DNA of 64,000 nucleotides, taken from contig CAZLBP010000002.1 in NCBI GenBank assembly GCA_964557855.1, positions 62,001 to 126,000 of the forward strand, given 5' to 3'. Position 1 is the first letter of the stretch. Each line of letters begins with the position of its first letter. This DNA is from JAJRZL01 sp964557855. Lineage in GTDB: Bacteria; Zixibacteria; MSB-5A5; GN15; FEB-12. The notes under the pieces were generated by a model. It was not told the DNA's origin. It did no database searches and worked only from the letters and a program-made list of their open reading frames with translations. Below are positions 16,098 through 26,054 of the stretch, in pieces. A program made the translations under genes and the position numbers.

Positions 16098-17221
16098 ATG
16101 TACTGTTTCTGAATTCCATCGAAAAAGGAACCTACGGCGGCATGGAGGAGTGGATCAAACTGACGGCGTCGAGTCTGGCGGCGCGCGGACATGAAGTCAC
16201 CGTCGCCGGGCGACCCGGTTCCGCTTTCCTGAACCGAATCAGTTGTGACGAGAACGGCGTTCGTATTCTGCCGATCGACATGCACGGTGACTTCAGCCCG
16301 ATTACGATTGCGCGACTACGGCAGTATATCTCCGGAAGCAAAATAGACGTCGTGTTGGTCAACTTTAATAAGGACGTCCGCCTGGGTGGATTGGCGGCCG
16401 CACTGGCGGGGAACGTCAAAGTTGTTTGGTCTGTTGGACTCGACATAACGAGCAAGAAACTTGTCCACCGATATCTGACACCCAGACTGGTCGACAGTTT
16501 GCTGGTACCCTCGGAGGCGCTCAAAGGACAGATAATCGGCAAAGGTTACATCAACGAAAACATAGTTGAAGTGATCCCGATCGGGATTCCGGATCTCAGC
16601 AACAACATGAGCCGGGAAGAAGCCGCTCCGCAGTTGCGAGAAAGGTACGGGCTGCCGGTCGACTGCCTCGTGGCTGTGACGGTCGGGCGTTTTGTAGATC
16701 AGAAAGGACATATGTATCTGGTTGAAGCCGCCCGGGACATCGTTCAGGAAGTACCGTCCATCCGCTTCTTGTGGCTTGGTGACGGTCCGCTCTTTCATGC
16801 GCTGGAACAGAAGATCACAGACTACGGTCTGCAAGACCATTTCGTTTTTGCCGGCATGTTGAGTCAATTCGACATAGAGCTGCTGGGAGCCGATCTGATG
16901 ATTCATCCGTCCGTCGAGGAGCCGTTCGGGATCGCCCTCGTGGAAGGTATGCGCGCCGGGTTGCCCGTGGTGGCGAGCCGAGTCGGCGGCATCCCCGAGG
17001 TGGTTTCAGAGGGAGCCACGGCGGTGCTCATGCCTCCCGCAAATCCGGGTGAGCTGGCTCGGACTGTATGTGATTTGGTTCAGTCCCCTGAGCAATTCCG
17101 CACGATGAGGGAGAAGAGCCGTGAGAGATGGCGAGCCACTTTTCAGGTGAACACCATGATTGACCGAGTCGAAAGCCATATGACCAGACTGATCTCGAAG
17201 AAGGAGCCGGTGCATGGTTGA
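16094..17221 (+). CDS. Glycosyltransferase family 4
   Basis: 375 aa. The N-terminus MNVLFLNSIEKGTYGGMEEW is the acceptor domain with its Gly-rich loop. The donor domain has AVTVGRFVDQKGHMYLVEAA and the EX7E motif in HPSVEEPFGIALVEGMRAG. It starts with ATGA overlap on the ABC gene and ends 8 bp inside the following GT9. A cytoplasmic step in LPS core or O-glycan assembly is likely; the sugar is not deducible. Confidence 0.9.
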   Translation: MNVLFLNSIEKGTYGGMEEWIKLTASSLAARGHEVTVAGRPGSAFLNRISCDENGVRILPIDMHGDFSPITIARLRQYISGSKIDVVLVNFNKDVRLGGLAAALAGNVKVVWSVGLDITSKKLVHRYLTPRLVDSLLVPSEALKGQIIGKGYINENIVEVIPIGIPDLSNNMSREEAAPQLRERYGLPVDCLVAVTVGRFVDQKGHMYLVEAARDIVQEVPSIRFLWLGDGPLFHALEQKITDYGLQDHFVFAGMLSQFDIELLGADLMIHPSVEEPFGIALVEGMRAGLPVVASRVGGIPEVVSEGATAVLMPPANPGELARTVCDLVQSPEQFRTMREKSRERWRATFQVNTMIDRVESHMTRLISKKEPVHG

Positions 17222-18332
17222 ACTGAAAACGATCGAAAAGCGACTCAAGCGACGCCTGATCAGACTGCTGGGATCGCTGCTGAAGAAGGGACACAAGGAT
17301 TTCGTCCCGCTGGAGGGCCGTAAGCTTCAGAAAGTGCTTTTTCTCCGACCCGAAAAGCTGGGCGATATGATCATCTCGTTTCCGGTATTCGACGGATTGA
17401 AGGCTCATTTCCCGCATATCAAGATAGCCGTACTGGCGTCACCCAAGAATGAAGCCGTCATCAAAGACGACCCCCGCTTCGACAGAATCTTTCTCTACAA
17501 AAAGAGCGTCATTCACGATCTGAAACAACTCATGAGGATTCGTCGCGAGCAATACGACTGCGTTGTGGACATGATTTGCGACGATTCCGTTACAGCCCTG
17601 TGCCTGTCACAATTCACGGCCCCCGGCAAACCGCGCATCGGGGTCGGTAAAGCGAGATACAGACAATACTACGATTTCAACTATGACCATCGGATGGGCA
17701 ATACGGGGCATATCATTGACAACACCCTCAAACTGCTCACCGCGTTTAACATAGACCCGGACACCATCGACGGTTATGCCCCACCGCACGTGGAACAACG
17801 CCATTTCAGAAGCGCCGAGTCGTTCCTGAACTCGATCGGCATAGACAGTCCGTCACCCGTACGCATCGGCTACAACCTGTCAGCCGGCTCGCCGACCCGA
17901 GTCTGGGCGGCGGAGAAGTCGGTGAAACTGGTCAACCGTCTTCTCAATCGCTATTCCGACTCGTACGTGATCCTGTTCACTATACCAACGGAACGAGATC
18001 GAGCTCTGGAGATTCAAAAGCGGGCCGGAGGCCGAGTGCATCTCATTCCCGACAAGCTGGACCTGCTGTCGGTTTCGGCGCTTATCAGCAAGCTCGATCT
18101 GCTGATATCACCGGACACGTCCCTCATCCATATCGCGCGCTCATTCCATGTCCCGGTGGTGGGTCTGTATTCCCGATTCATGAGGAACTTCCTGCTGTGG
18201 CAGCCATACGACCAGAAGGACGGAGCCGTGGTGTCAGACAATGAGCATAACATCTTTGACATCACCGTCGATCAGGTCGACGAGGCGGTGACCAAGGTCC
18301 TGTCCGGCAGAATGACGGGAGCCCGAGGATGA
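17214..18332 (+). CDS. Glycosyltransferase family 9 (heptosyltransferase-like)
   Basis: 372 aa. GT9 features: VLFLRPEKLGDMIISFPVFD near residue 42, YNLSAGSPTRVWAAEKSVKL (donor site) and the C-terminal ISPDTSLIHIARSFHVPVVG. GT9 enzymes such as WaaC and WaaF add heptose from ADP-heptose to inner-core LPS. A second GT9 lies three genes on, matching the usual need for two sequential transferases. A basic N-terminal stretch (KRLKRRLIRLLGSLLKKG) may bind membrane. Both ends overlap neighbouring genes. Confidence 0.88.
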   Translation: MVELKTIEKRLKRRLIRLLGSLLKKGHKDFVPLEGRKLQKVLFLRPEKLGDMIISFPVFDGLKAHFPHIKIAVLASPKNEAVIKDDPRFDRIFLYKKSVIHDLKQLMRIRREQYDCVVDMICDDSVTALCLSQFTAPGKPRIGVGKARYRQYYDFNYDHRMGNTGHIIDNTLKLLTAFNIDPDTIDGYAPPHVEQRHFRSAESFLNSIGIDSPSPVRIGYNLSAGSPTRVWAAEKSVKLVNRLLNRYSDSYVILFTIPTERDRALEIQKRAGGRVHLIPDKLDLLSVSALISKLDLLISPDTSLIHIARSFHVPVVGLYSRFMRNFLLWQPYDQKDGAVVSDNEHNIFDITVDQVDEAVTKVLSGRMTGARG

Positions 18333-19126
18333 CATTATCGGCCGTCGTCATAGCGAAGAACGAGGAAGCCAATATCGGTCGCTGCCTGAAGTCGATCATG
18401 TGGGCCGATGAGATCATTGTAGTGGACAGCAATTCAACCGACAAAACGGTAGAATTTGCCGTCCAATACGGAGCCAAGGTGTTCACATCCGAATGGCGCG
18501 GTTATGGACCGGCCAAACGCGCCGGCGTCGCACGCGCCGGCGGCCAGTGGATTCTGTCCCTGGACGCCGACGAGCAGGTGACGGGACTACTGGCTCAGGA
18601 AATAAGAGATATTGTGACGGGACCGTCGGACTGTGCTGGCTATTACATCAACCGCCGAACGAATTTCCTGGGTCGATGGATCCGTCACTGCGGCTGGTAT
18701 CCCGATCCCGTCCTGAGGCTCTTCCGCAAGGACAGCGGCGATGTCAATGAAGCGCCGGTCCATGAAAAAGTCGAAGTAAACGGGCCCGTGGGCAAGCTCG
18801 AAGGAGAGATCCTGCACTACAGCTATCCGACGTTGGAAACGTACTTCGAGAAGTTCAACCGGTACACGACAATGGGGGCCGAAGAGGCGCTGCGACGCGG
18901 CAAAAAGTGCCGCTGGTTTGACTTGACGGTGCGACCGGTGGTGTCGTTTTTCACCCACTTTGTCAGTCGTCAGGGCTTTCGCGACGGTACGGAGGGATTT
19001 CTGATCTCAGTATTATCCTCCGCCGCGGTTCTGGTCAAATACGCCAAACTGAGACAACTCAACAAAACAGACAGAAAGGTTACAGCGAATATACATGCAG
19101 CAAAAGATAGACATCCGACCCGGTGA
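18329..19126 (+). CDS. Glycosyltransferase family 2, WaaE/KdtX-like
   Basis: 265 aa. It begins TLSAVVIAKNEEANIGRCLK, with VVDSNSTDKT and the metal-binding LDADEQV. The SEWRGYGPAKRAGV and GWYPDPVLRLFRKDSG stretches match the WaaE/LpsA beta-glucosyltransferase group that decorates LPS core. It overlaps the upstream GT9 by 4 bp and the downstream GT9 by 32 bp, consistent with tight co-translation. Confidence 0.88.
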   Translation: MTLSAVVIAKNEEANIGRCLKSIMWADEIIVVDSNSTDKTVEFAVQYGAKVFTSEWRGYGPAKRAGVARAGGQWILSLDADEQVTGLLAQEIRDIVTGPSDCAGYYINRRTNFLGRWIRHCGWYPDPVLRLFRKDSGDVNEAPVHEKVEVNGPVGKLEGEILHYSYPTLETYFEKFNRYTTMGAEEALRRGKKCRWFDLTVRPVVSFFTHFVSRQGFRDGTEGFLISVLSSAAVLVKYAKLRQLNKTDRKVTANIHAAKDRHPTR

Positions 19127-20159
19127 TAATATTCTGGTCAGTCGCTCCGATCGTATGGGTGATCTTATCCTGGCCTTACCATTTGTGGAAACGTTAAAAG
19201 CTCGTTATCCGGATTGCCGGGTAGACGTCCTGTCCTCACTGTACGCTTCCCCTCTGCTGGAAAACAATCCCGGCATCGACAAGATCGTGCGGGTCCAGAA
19301 CGACCAGTTGTTGGTGGATAAACTGTATAAAAAGGATCTCCTGCACCGCATTCGGCTGGGGCAGTATCGGGTCGCTATCGTCCTGTTTCCGGAACGGCAT
19401 ATCAGTCGTCTCTTCTACAAAGCAGTGATCCCGCATCGCGTCGGCACCGCCGGTCGGTTCCATTCGGTCTATTTCAACTATCTGCTGTTTCACAGCCGCA
19501 AGGAAAACAAGAAGCATGAATACGAATACAACCTGGACTTCCTGCAGTTCTTCAAGGACGGGGATACGGTCCTGACTCCGAGGGTCTACTTGCGAGCGAA
19601 GGAGGTGCGCAATGCGCGACGGATTCTGAAAGACGCCGGCGTCCGCGGTCGCTTCGTCGTCATTCATCCCGGGTCCGGCGGATCGGCCGAGCAGTGGCCT
19701 CAGGAGAAGTTCATGGAACTCCACCGGGAGCTGTCGAGTCGAGGCATTGAGGTAGTCATCTCGGGTTCCGAAAAGGAGGGTATTCATATCCGAAACATGG
19801 CCCAGCGAATGAACATTGCAATAAAGGAAATCACCGGCGAAACCGATCTGCGCACGCTGGCGGCCGTGCTGTCCGTGGCCTCGGTGGTGGTGGCCAATTC
19901 GACCGGGCCGCTGCACCTGGGAGCGGCGGTCGGGACGAAAGTGGTCGGGCTGTACCCCAGTAAACGTGTCATGTCGCCCCGTCGATGGGGACCTATCGGT
20001 GACCATCATCGCGTCCTCCTGCCCACCGAGCGGGATTGTCACTGCCCCGACAAACAGTGTCGGTGCATGGCCACCATTCGGGTGACCGACGTCGCCAAAC
20101 AAGTTAACGAACTATTTCAACTCCGGGACTCACGGCGCTTGTTGCATGAATCTGGCTGA
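19095..20159 (+). CDS. Glycosyltransferase family 9 (heptosyltransferase-like)
   Basis: 354 aa. GT9 motifs are ILVSRSDRMGDLILALPFVE, VVIHPGSGGSAEQWPQEKFM and VVANSTGPLHLGAAVGTKVV. The ATG at 19095 lies 32 bp inside the upstream gene; the reading begins MQQKIDIRPGDNILV. A Cys cluster near the C-terminus (CHCPDKQCRCM) is unusual for GT9 and could bind metal. It is most likely the second heptosyl- or related core transferase of the operon. Confidence 0.87.
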   Translation: MQQKIDIRPGDNILVSRSDRMGDLILALPFVETLKARYPDCRVDVLSSLYASPLLENNPGIDKIVRVQNDQLLVDKLYKKDLLHRIRLGQYRVAIVLFPERHISRLFYKAVIPHRVGTAGRFHSVYFNYLLFHSRKENKKHEYEYNLDFLQFFKDGDTVLTPRVYLRAKEVRNARRILKDAGVRGRFVVIHPGSGGSAEQWPQEKFMELHRELSSRGIEVVISGSEKEGIHIRNMAQRMNIAIKEITGETDLRTLAAVLSVASVVVANSTGPLHLGAAVGTKVVGLYPSKRVMSPRRWGPIGDHHRVLLPTERDCHCPDKQCRCMATIRVTDVAKQVNELFQLRDSRRLLHESG

Positions 20160-22299
20160 ATTCATTATCAAGATCGAATCGTTTAATGCGAACGTCAATA
20201 TCCCGCTCATTCGGAAGGCGTATGAGTTTTCCGACACGGCGCACGCCGGCCAGAAACGGTCGTCCGGGGAGCCGTTCGTGGAACACTGTCTCGAAGTTGC
20301 CTTCATACTCGCCGAGCAACACATGGACTCCACCACCATCGCGGCCGGGCTCATTCACGACGTCGTCGAAGACACGAACTACACCCTCGAGGATGTCCGG
20401 CGTGAATTCGGAGATGAAATCGTCGACCTGGTAGACGGCGTCACGAAGATGGGTTCTGTGGCCTACCGCTCCCGAGAGGAAGAGCAGGTCGAGTATTTCC
20501 GCAAGATGTTGCTCACCATGGTCAAGGATATTCGCGTCATTCTCATCAAACTGGCCGACCGCCTGCACAACATGCGTACCCTGGATCCCCTGCCGCAAGA
20601 CAAGCGCATACGCATCGCTCAGGAAACCCAGGACGTTTATGCCCCCCTGGCGCACCGCTTCGGGATTAATAAGATTAAAGTCGAGCTGGAGGATTTGGCT
20701 CTCAAGTATCTCGAAACCGAAGTATATCTTGATCTGGCAACCCAGATCCGGGAGCGCAAAGAAGAACGGGAACAATACATCAATGAAGTCGTGACGCCTC
20801 TGAAACGAGAACTGGCAGAGAACGGCATACAGGCCAACGTGTACGGTCGGGCCAAGCACCTGGATTCCATCTACCGCAAGATCAGAGACCGTAATGTGCC
20901 GTTTAACGAAATCTACGATCTGTTCGCCATCCGCTGCATCGTCAATACCGAGCGGGAGTGCTATCATACGTTGGGTGTAATTCACTCCATGTGGAAGCCG
21001 GTCGGCGACCGCTTCCATGATTATATCGCCAATCCCAAACCAAACGGGTATCGCTCGTTGCATACGACCATCTTCGGGCCCGGCAGCAAGATGGTCGAGA
21101 TTCAGATCAGAACGCATCAGATGCATCACGTCGCCGAAAACGGTATTGCCGCTCACTGGCTATACAAAGAAGGCCGCCAGCAGATGAGCAGGTCGGACAG
21201 ACAAATGGTCTGGCTGCGCGATGTTCTGGAGTGGCAAAAGGACATGACCAACCCGTCCGATTTTCTGGAATACCTGAAAGTAGACTTGTATTCCGAAGAT
21301 ATATTCGTATTCACGCCCGATGAAGAGTTGATTCATTTGCCGAAAGGTTCAACGCCGCTCGATTTCGCTTTCCGTATCCACACCGAAGTCGGTATTCACT
21401 GTGCCGGGGCCAAGATCAACGGCCGCCTGCAGCCGCTTTCGACCGAACTGCAAACCGGGGACATGGTCGAAATCATCACGAATCCGCACCGTACACCCTC
21501 GCACGACTGGTTAAAACTGGTCAAAACCTCGCAAGCGAGATCGAAAATACGACGCTGGCTAAAACAAGCCGGTTTTGAACAGTCCGTTGAACTGGGGAGA
21601 CAGATCATCGAGCGCAAGTTGCGTGAACTGCGACTGGAAATGCCGACCGATGATATCCTGCAGGGATACGCGGAGCAATTAAACCAGAAGTCAGTAGAAA
21701 ATCTTTTCGCTTCCATCGGCAACGGCAGTCTCGCCCCTCCGAACCTGATGCATCTCATTCAACCCGAAGAAGAGAAGCAGGATGCCGGCTTTGTCAGCAG
21801 AGTGCTGGACCGCATTCGCGGCTCCAAAGGCATCCGGATTCACGGTATGGACAACATGATGTTTCGTTTCGCCGGTTGCTGTCAACCCATACCCGGGGAG
21901 GATATCGTCGGCTTCATCACTCGCGGGCGAGGCGTGACGATTCACCGGGCGGACTGCACCGAGGCGGTGGCCTTGCAGCAGGAATCACCGGAACGTAAAA
22001 TCGACGTTAGCTGGGATACGGGCCGGGATCAGTCGTTCGTGGTGCGGCTCGAAATGGTGGTCGAAGACCGCAAGAACATGCTCCGTGATATTACGCAGGC
22101 CATTGCCGACGTCGACACCAATGTGCGCGCGGCGGAAATGTACGCCAGGGATACGACGGCGGTTGGTGAATTCGTAGTCGAGGTCTTAAGTCTCTCTCAT
22201 CTCAACCGTATTCTCGACAAGGTCCGCAAAGTCAAAGGCGTCATCAATGTCATCCGCGCCCAGGGGAAGGACGGCTCGGAAAAGAGCCAGATAGACTAA
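20146..22299 (+). CDS. Bifunctional (p)ppGpp synthetase/hydrolase (Rel/SpoT)
   Basis: 717 aa. The HD hydrolase domain has H47, HD at 71-72 in LIHDVVEDTNY, and LIKLADRLHNMRTL. The synthetase follows, with YGRAKHLDSIYRKI, EIYDLFAIRCIV and RFHDYIANPKPNGYRSLHTT. RFHD resembles the RxKD form of bifunctional enzymes rather than the ExDD of RelA. A TGS domain (IFVFTPDEELIHLPKGSTPL), a zinc-finger-like region (FAGCCQPIPGEDIVGF) and a C-terminal ACT domain complete it. It controls the stringent response. The ATG lies 14 bp inside the upstream GT9 gene, so expression is tied to the envelope operon unless an internal promoter exists. Confidence 0.95.
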   Translation: MNLAEFIIKIESFNANVNIPLIRKAYEFSDTAHAGQKRSSGEPFVEHCLEVAFILAEQHMDSTTIAAGLIHDVVEDTNYTLEDVRREFGDEIVDLVDGVTKMGSVAYRSREEEQVEYFRKMLLTMVKDIRVILIKLADRLHNMRTLDPLPQDKRIRIAQETQDVYAPLAHRFGINKIKVELEDLALKYLETEVYLDLATQIRERKEEREQYINEVVTPLKRELAENGIQANVYGRAKHLDSIYRKIRDRNVPFNEIYDLFAIRCIVNTERECYHTLGVIHSMWKPVGDRFHDYIANPKPNGYRSLHTTIFGPGSKMVEIQIRTHQMHHVAENGIAAHWLYKEGRQQMSRSDRQMVWLRDVLEWQKDMTNPSDFLEYLKVDLYSEDIFVFTPDEELIHLPKGSTPLDFAFRIHTEVGIHCAGAKINGRLQPLSTELQTGDMVEIITNPHRTPSHDWLKLVKTSQARSKIRRWLKQAGFEQSVELGRQIIERKLRELRLEMPTDDILQGYAEQLNQKSVENLFASIGNGSLAPPNLMHLIQPEEEKQDAGFVSRVLDRIRGSKGIRIHGMDNMMFRFAGCCQPIPGEDIVGFITRGRGVTIHRADCTEAVALQQESPERKIDVSWDTGRDQSFVVRLEMVVEDRKNMLRDITQAIADVDTNVRAAEMYARDTTAVGEFVVEVLSLSHLNRILDKVRKVKGVINVIRAQGKDGSEKSQID

Positions 22300-22319
22300 G
22301 CGTTCGTCGACGACAACCG

Positions 22320-24044
22320 CTACTTAAACACCACATCCATATTCAACGTGTCCGCGCCGCGAGCGACAACCACAACGGTTGAATCTCCTTTGCGGAACTT
22401 CCCCAGCGCATTCATATAGTCGTAGATGTCGCCGACGTCGATGTCACCCATCTTGATTATGATATCCCCTTCCAGCAGACCAGCGTTATCGGCCGGACGA
22501 TCCGGCGAAACACCATCGATTCTGAGGCCCTTAACTTCCGAAATATAGTCCGGCATGATCCCCAGCGTGACCGAAAATGAAGACGCCATTTTCCCGGCAT
22601 TGGGGTCCTTCGTTTTCTGGAACGTCAGCGGTCCGGGATGGTCGTCGAAGTGATTGACGATGTCGGTGACGATGCTCGTGACTTTCTTAATCCCTGCAAA
22701 ATCGATCTTGTCGACGTCGTCTTCGGGCTTATGATAATCGCTGTGAGCGCCGGTGAAGAAGAAGAGGACCGGTATTTTCCGATTATAGAAAGCTGTGTTG
22801 TCTGAAGGGGTTTGCCCTGATTCTTTAAATGTTAACTTTAAGTCTTCATAGGCATAATCTTCAAAAAACGCTTTGAACTCGGGGCAGGTACCTGTACCCA
22901 TTATCGCCAACCCCTTGTCCTGTTCCCGCAACCGTCCGATCATGTCCATATTGACCATCATCCGAACCAGATTCGAGTCAAACGGCATATTGCGAACGAA
23001 ATAGCTCGAGCCTAGTATACCAGACTCTTCCCCGGAAAACCCGATGAACATCATCGAGTAGTGCAACTCATACCGACGCGAGGAATAGTACCGCGCCAAC
23101 TCCAGAAGCGCAGCCGTGCCGGAACCGTTGTCGTCGGCACCATTATGAATCCTGGGCTCTTCTCCCAGATATCGTGACCCGGAACCCGGTCCGCCCCAGC
23201 CGAGATGATCGTAATGGGCGCCGATTATCACGGTCGTGTCATTGCCGGTCGGCAGGTAACCGACCACGTTGTGGCCGGTGTCACGCACCTTGAAAAGATC
23301 CACGGCGCCGGAAACGGAGTCGATGTCGGGATTATTGATGTCCAACCCAAGCTTCTCCAGCCCCTTGCGACGCAGGAAAACGATGGGGATTTCCTTGGGC
23401 GTGACCCGCACCGGTCCCATCGACTGCAGTGTGTCATCGTGTTCCTCGGGAGTGGTGAACAGAACCGCAGCCGCGTCGTGGTCCATGGCGGTGTTGATCT
23501 TGTCCGTCAACGACGAATACCTGTCGAAATCGACGTGCGGATTCTCTTCCGATGGCGAGTATCGCTTTATCAACACTGCTTTGCCGGCGACTTCTTTGTT
23601 TTCATAGTCGTTGTACTCCCAGTCGTCCTCATCGGTCTTTATTCCGTAATCGACATTGACGATTTCTGTGAAAGCGAACTCCGTGCTCGCCGACTGGCGC
23701 ATCGGCAGGTACTCTTCATTCAGCTCCAGCGCCTGACCGTTCACGATGAGACGATTGTTCTGCCCGAAATCGATCTTCTTGATGAAGGGGAAGGGCTGAA
23801 AGTACGAAGTATGATCGGTCCCCATCGGCTCCAGCCTGGCGTTACGGAAGACCTGGGCGATGTACTGGGCGGCCTTCCATTCGCCGGGCTCACCGACTTG
23901 CCGCCCTTCCAGGGAATCGTGTGCGAGAACGGAAACGTGTTTGTTGATGGAATCGGCAGATATAATATGAGCAGCCTGAACTGAGGACGATATTACAACA
24001 GCGGCGCTGCAGGCGGCGACGAGCAAAATCGAAATACGTTTCAT
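22320..24044 (-). CDS. Secreted M28 metallopeptidase with PA insert and C-terminal PDZ
   Basis: 574 aa from the ATG at 24044; an upstream in-frame ATG would put charged residues before the signal peptide KRISILLVAACSAAVVISSS. Zinc ligands are visible in VIIGAHYDHLGWG, HNGADDNGSGTAALLE, GFSGEESGILG, VNMDMIGR and HSDYHKPEDDVD. A PA-type insert lies before the catalytic core (about residues 125-245). The C-terminal 100 residues form a PDZ domain (GVSPDRPADNAGLLEGDIII). Such proteins are exported aminopeptidases. It is convergent with the rel gene, with a 20-bp gap. Confidence 0.9.
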   Translation of the reverse strand: MKRISILLVAACSAAVVISSSVQAAHIISADSINKHVSVLAHDSLEGRQVGEPGEWKAAQYIAQVFRNARLEPMGTDHTSYFQPFPFIKKIDFGQNNRLIVNGQALELNEEYLPMRQSASTEFAFTEIVNVDYGIKTDEDDWEYNDYENKEVAGKAVLIKRYSPSEENPHVDFDRYSSLTDKINTAMDHDAAAVLFTTPEEHDDTLQSMGPVRVTPKEIPIVFLRRKGLEKLGLDINNPDIDSVSGAVDLFKVRDTGHNVVGYLPTGNDTTVIIGAHYDHLGWGGPGSGSRYLGEEPRIHNGADDNGSGTAALLELARYYSSRRYELHYSMMFIGFSGEESGILGSSYFVRNMPFDSNLVRMMVNMDMIGRLREQDKGLAIMGTGTCPEFKAFFEDYAYEDLKLTFKESGQTPSDNTAFYNRKIPVLFFFTGAHSDYHKPEDDVDKIDFAGIKKVTSIVTDIVNHFDDHPGPLTFQKTKDPNAGKMASSFSVTLGIMPDYISEVKGLRIDGVSPDRPADNAGLLEGDIIIKMGDIDVGDIYDYMNALGKFRKGDSTVVVVARGADTLNMDVVFK

Positions 24045-24189
24045 GAGTCCTGTACTCCAATAAGTTAGATGCATTTGCAGCGAATATACGTATCATGAAC
24101 ACGGGCAGCAAAGATATTGTTCTGAGATATTGATCAACGGGAGAACATGGATTATATTGCTCGAAGAAAACAGGAAAGGACATTGATAC

Positions 24190-24867
24190 ATGGCATCAAA
24201 GTTTTGCACGAACTGCGGTTCGGAAATACCCCTTGACGCGAAATTCTGTTCCCGATGTGGGACAGCCATCGCGGAAGACGGCACTCCGGAAAAGCCCGAG
24301 TCTGCATCAACTTCCGGATTGAAATCAACCAAAGGGCGCGATATAGCGATTGTCGTGGGCATTCTTGTAGTGGTGGCCATCGGCTATTTCCTGCTGCGCG
24401 AACCGACGCAACCCCCGATTCCGGAAAGACAGGGCGCTGCCACGGATCATCCCGAAGTCGAAGGGATGGACATGGAGGCGGCCATGTCGGCTCTGTCCGA
24501 CTTGCCTGAGGACTACGAGTCACTCATCGATATGGGCAACAAATTCATGGATGAAATGAACTTCCCCGTGGCCGCCGAATGCTACAAACGAGCCCTGGCA
24601 ATCGACGGTACGTCACCCAATGTCAGAACCGACTACGGCGCCTGCCTGCATGGCATGGGGCTCCCGCACCGCGCTAAAGAAGAGTTCCAAGAAGTTATAG
24701 AGGAACACCCCAATCATGCCATTGCCCAGTTCAACCTCGGCATCGTTTACCACGACATGCAACAGCTCGATTCCGCAAAGTTCTACTGGCAAAGATATCT
24801 GCAGCTCGACCCCGATGGCCCGGCTGCAACATCGGCCAAGCACCTGCTGGAGCAGCTTAACGGGTAG
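24190..24867 (+). CDS. Zinc-ribbon, single-TM, TPR protein
   Basis: 225 aa. An N-terminal zinc ribbon (CTNCGSEIPLDAKFCSRCG) is followed by a linker, one TM helix (IAIVVGILVVVAIGYFLL, about 51-70), and three TPR-like repeats (FPVAAECYKRALAIDGTSPN, HRAKEEFQEVIEEHPNHA, DSAKFYWQRYLQLDPDG). It would place TPRs outside and the ribbon inside the cytoplasm. The role is probably scaffolding. The stop TAG abuts the ATG of the permease gene, so the two are co-transcribed and perhaps functionally linked. Confidence 0.75.
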   Translation: MASKFCTNCGSEIPLDAKFCSRCGTAIAEDGTPEKPESASTSGLKSTKGRDIAIVVGILVVVAIGYFLLREPTQPPIPERQGAATDHPEVEGMDMEAAMSALSDLPEDYESLIDMGNKFMDEMNFPVAAECYKRALAIDGTSPNVRTDYGACLHGMGLPHRAKEEFQEVIEEHPNHAIAQFNLGIVYHDMQQLDSAKFYWQRYLQLDPDGPAATSAKHLLEQLNG

Positions 24868-25941
24868 ATGATAGGCTTTCTGCAAAGTTGGGCCGAATCG
24901 ACCTGGGCCATGCTGGTGGATTCGGCCTTCTTGTTGTTGCTGGGCCTGATTCTGGCCGGATTGCTGCGCTCGTTGCTGAATGAAAAAACGGTCAGGCGTT
25001 TGGCCCTGGGCAAACCGCGCTCCCAGGTAATCAAGCTGGCTCTTGTGGGCATTCCGCTGCCTTTGTGCTCCTGCTCAGTAATACCGGTGGCGTATCAGCT
25101 TCGGGAGTCCGGGGTCAGCAAAGGCGGCACGGCCGCCTTTCTGATCTCCACGCCGGAATCGGGTATTGACTCCATTCTGCTGACGTATTCGCTCATGGAC
25201 CCGATTATGACGATCGCGCGGCCGCTGGCCGCATTTCTCACTGCTTTCGCCGCCGGCTTCGTGGAGACGCTGTTTCCCGGCAATACCTCTCCCGTCACAC
25301 GGGAACACCCGGAGACGTGTACCGATTGCAATTGTGCGACGAATTCGAGCGCCTCCTCTCCCAACACCTACAAAGGCGTTGTTACCAAAATTGGCGAGGG
25401 AGTCTCTTACGCTTTTACCGATCTGGTATCAGATTTGTCGGTCTATCTACTGGTCGGGTATCTCCTGGCGGGACTGGTAACCGTGGTGCTTGGTACCGAT
25501 GTCTCCACTCTGCCCGATTACCTGATATCCGGTTGGGGAGGGTATCTCGGGGCGCTGGTTATCGGCGTGCCTTTGTACATCTGCGCCACGTCATCGACGC
25601 CCCTGGCGGCCGCTCTACTCGCCGTCGGCTTTTCGCCGGGAGCAATCCTCGTGCTGTTGCTGGTCGGACCGGCCACGAACGCCGCATCGCTTGTGCTGGT
25701 GAGCAAAATGCTCAACGGCTGGGCTACCATTCGCTACCTGCTTATAATCATAGTCGTCGCGCTCTTGTGCGGTCTCGCAATAGACTGGATATACTCCACA
25801 TTCGGCCTGGCCGAGAGCTTTCGTGAAATGGCACGGACTGAATCGCAAAGCCTGCTCCACATCGCGTCGGCCGGTGCCCTGTCCGCCTTGATTCTGTGGT
25901 GGACGGGGAAGAGGTTGTATAGGCGGGTGATTAGGATGTAA
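24868..25941 (+). CDS. Permease of the DUF318/UPF0718 (SO_0444-type) metal-efflux family
   Basis: 357 aa, eight to ten hydrophobic segments. A Cys-rich motif PLPLCSCSVIPVAYQLRESG is followed by TAAFLISTPESGIDS, and a mirrored copy VPLYICATSSTPLAAALLAV lies in the second half, giving an inverted-repeat permease. A hydrophilic loop CTDCNCATNSS could bind thiophilic metals. Relatives are annotated as Cu/Zn or arsenic-type efflux permeases; the substrate here is inferred. It follows the zinc-ribbon/TPR gene with zero gap. Confidence 0.82.
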   Translation: MIGFLQSWAESTWAMLVDSAFLLLLGLILAGLLRSLLNEKTVRRLALGKPRSQVIKLALVGIPLPLCSCSVIPVAYQLRESGVSKGGTAAFLISTPESGIDSILLTYSLMDPIMTIARPLAAFLTAFAAGFVETLFPGNTSPVTREHPETCTDCNCATNSSASSPNTYKGVVTKIGEGVSYAFTDLVSDLSVYLLVGYLLAGLVTVVLGTDVSTLPDYLISGWGGYLGALVIGVPLYICATSSTPLAAALLAVGFSPGAILVLLLVGPATNAASLVLVSKMLNGWATIRYLLIIIVVALLCGLAIDWIYSTFGLAESFREMARTESQSLLHIASAGALSALILWWTGKRLYRRVIRM

Positions 25942-26054
25942 GTCGGAACTCTTGTGGTTTCGGCTGTTCAGTCCCGAACGGGACAGAAGCTGAAGAGCCG
26001 CTCAGGACCCTTTTTTGTTGGATTCCCGGTACATGTTCCACATCTTTCTATACT

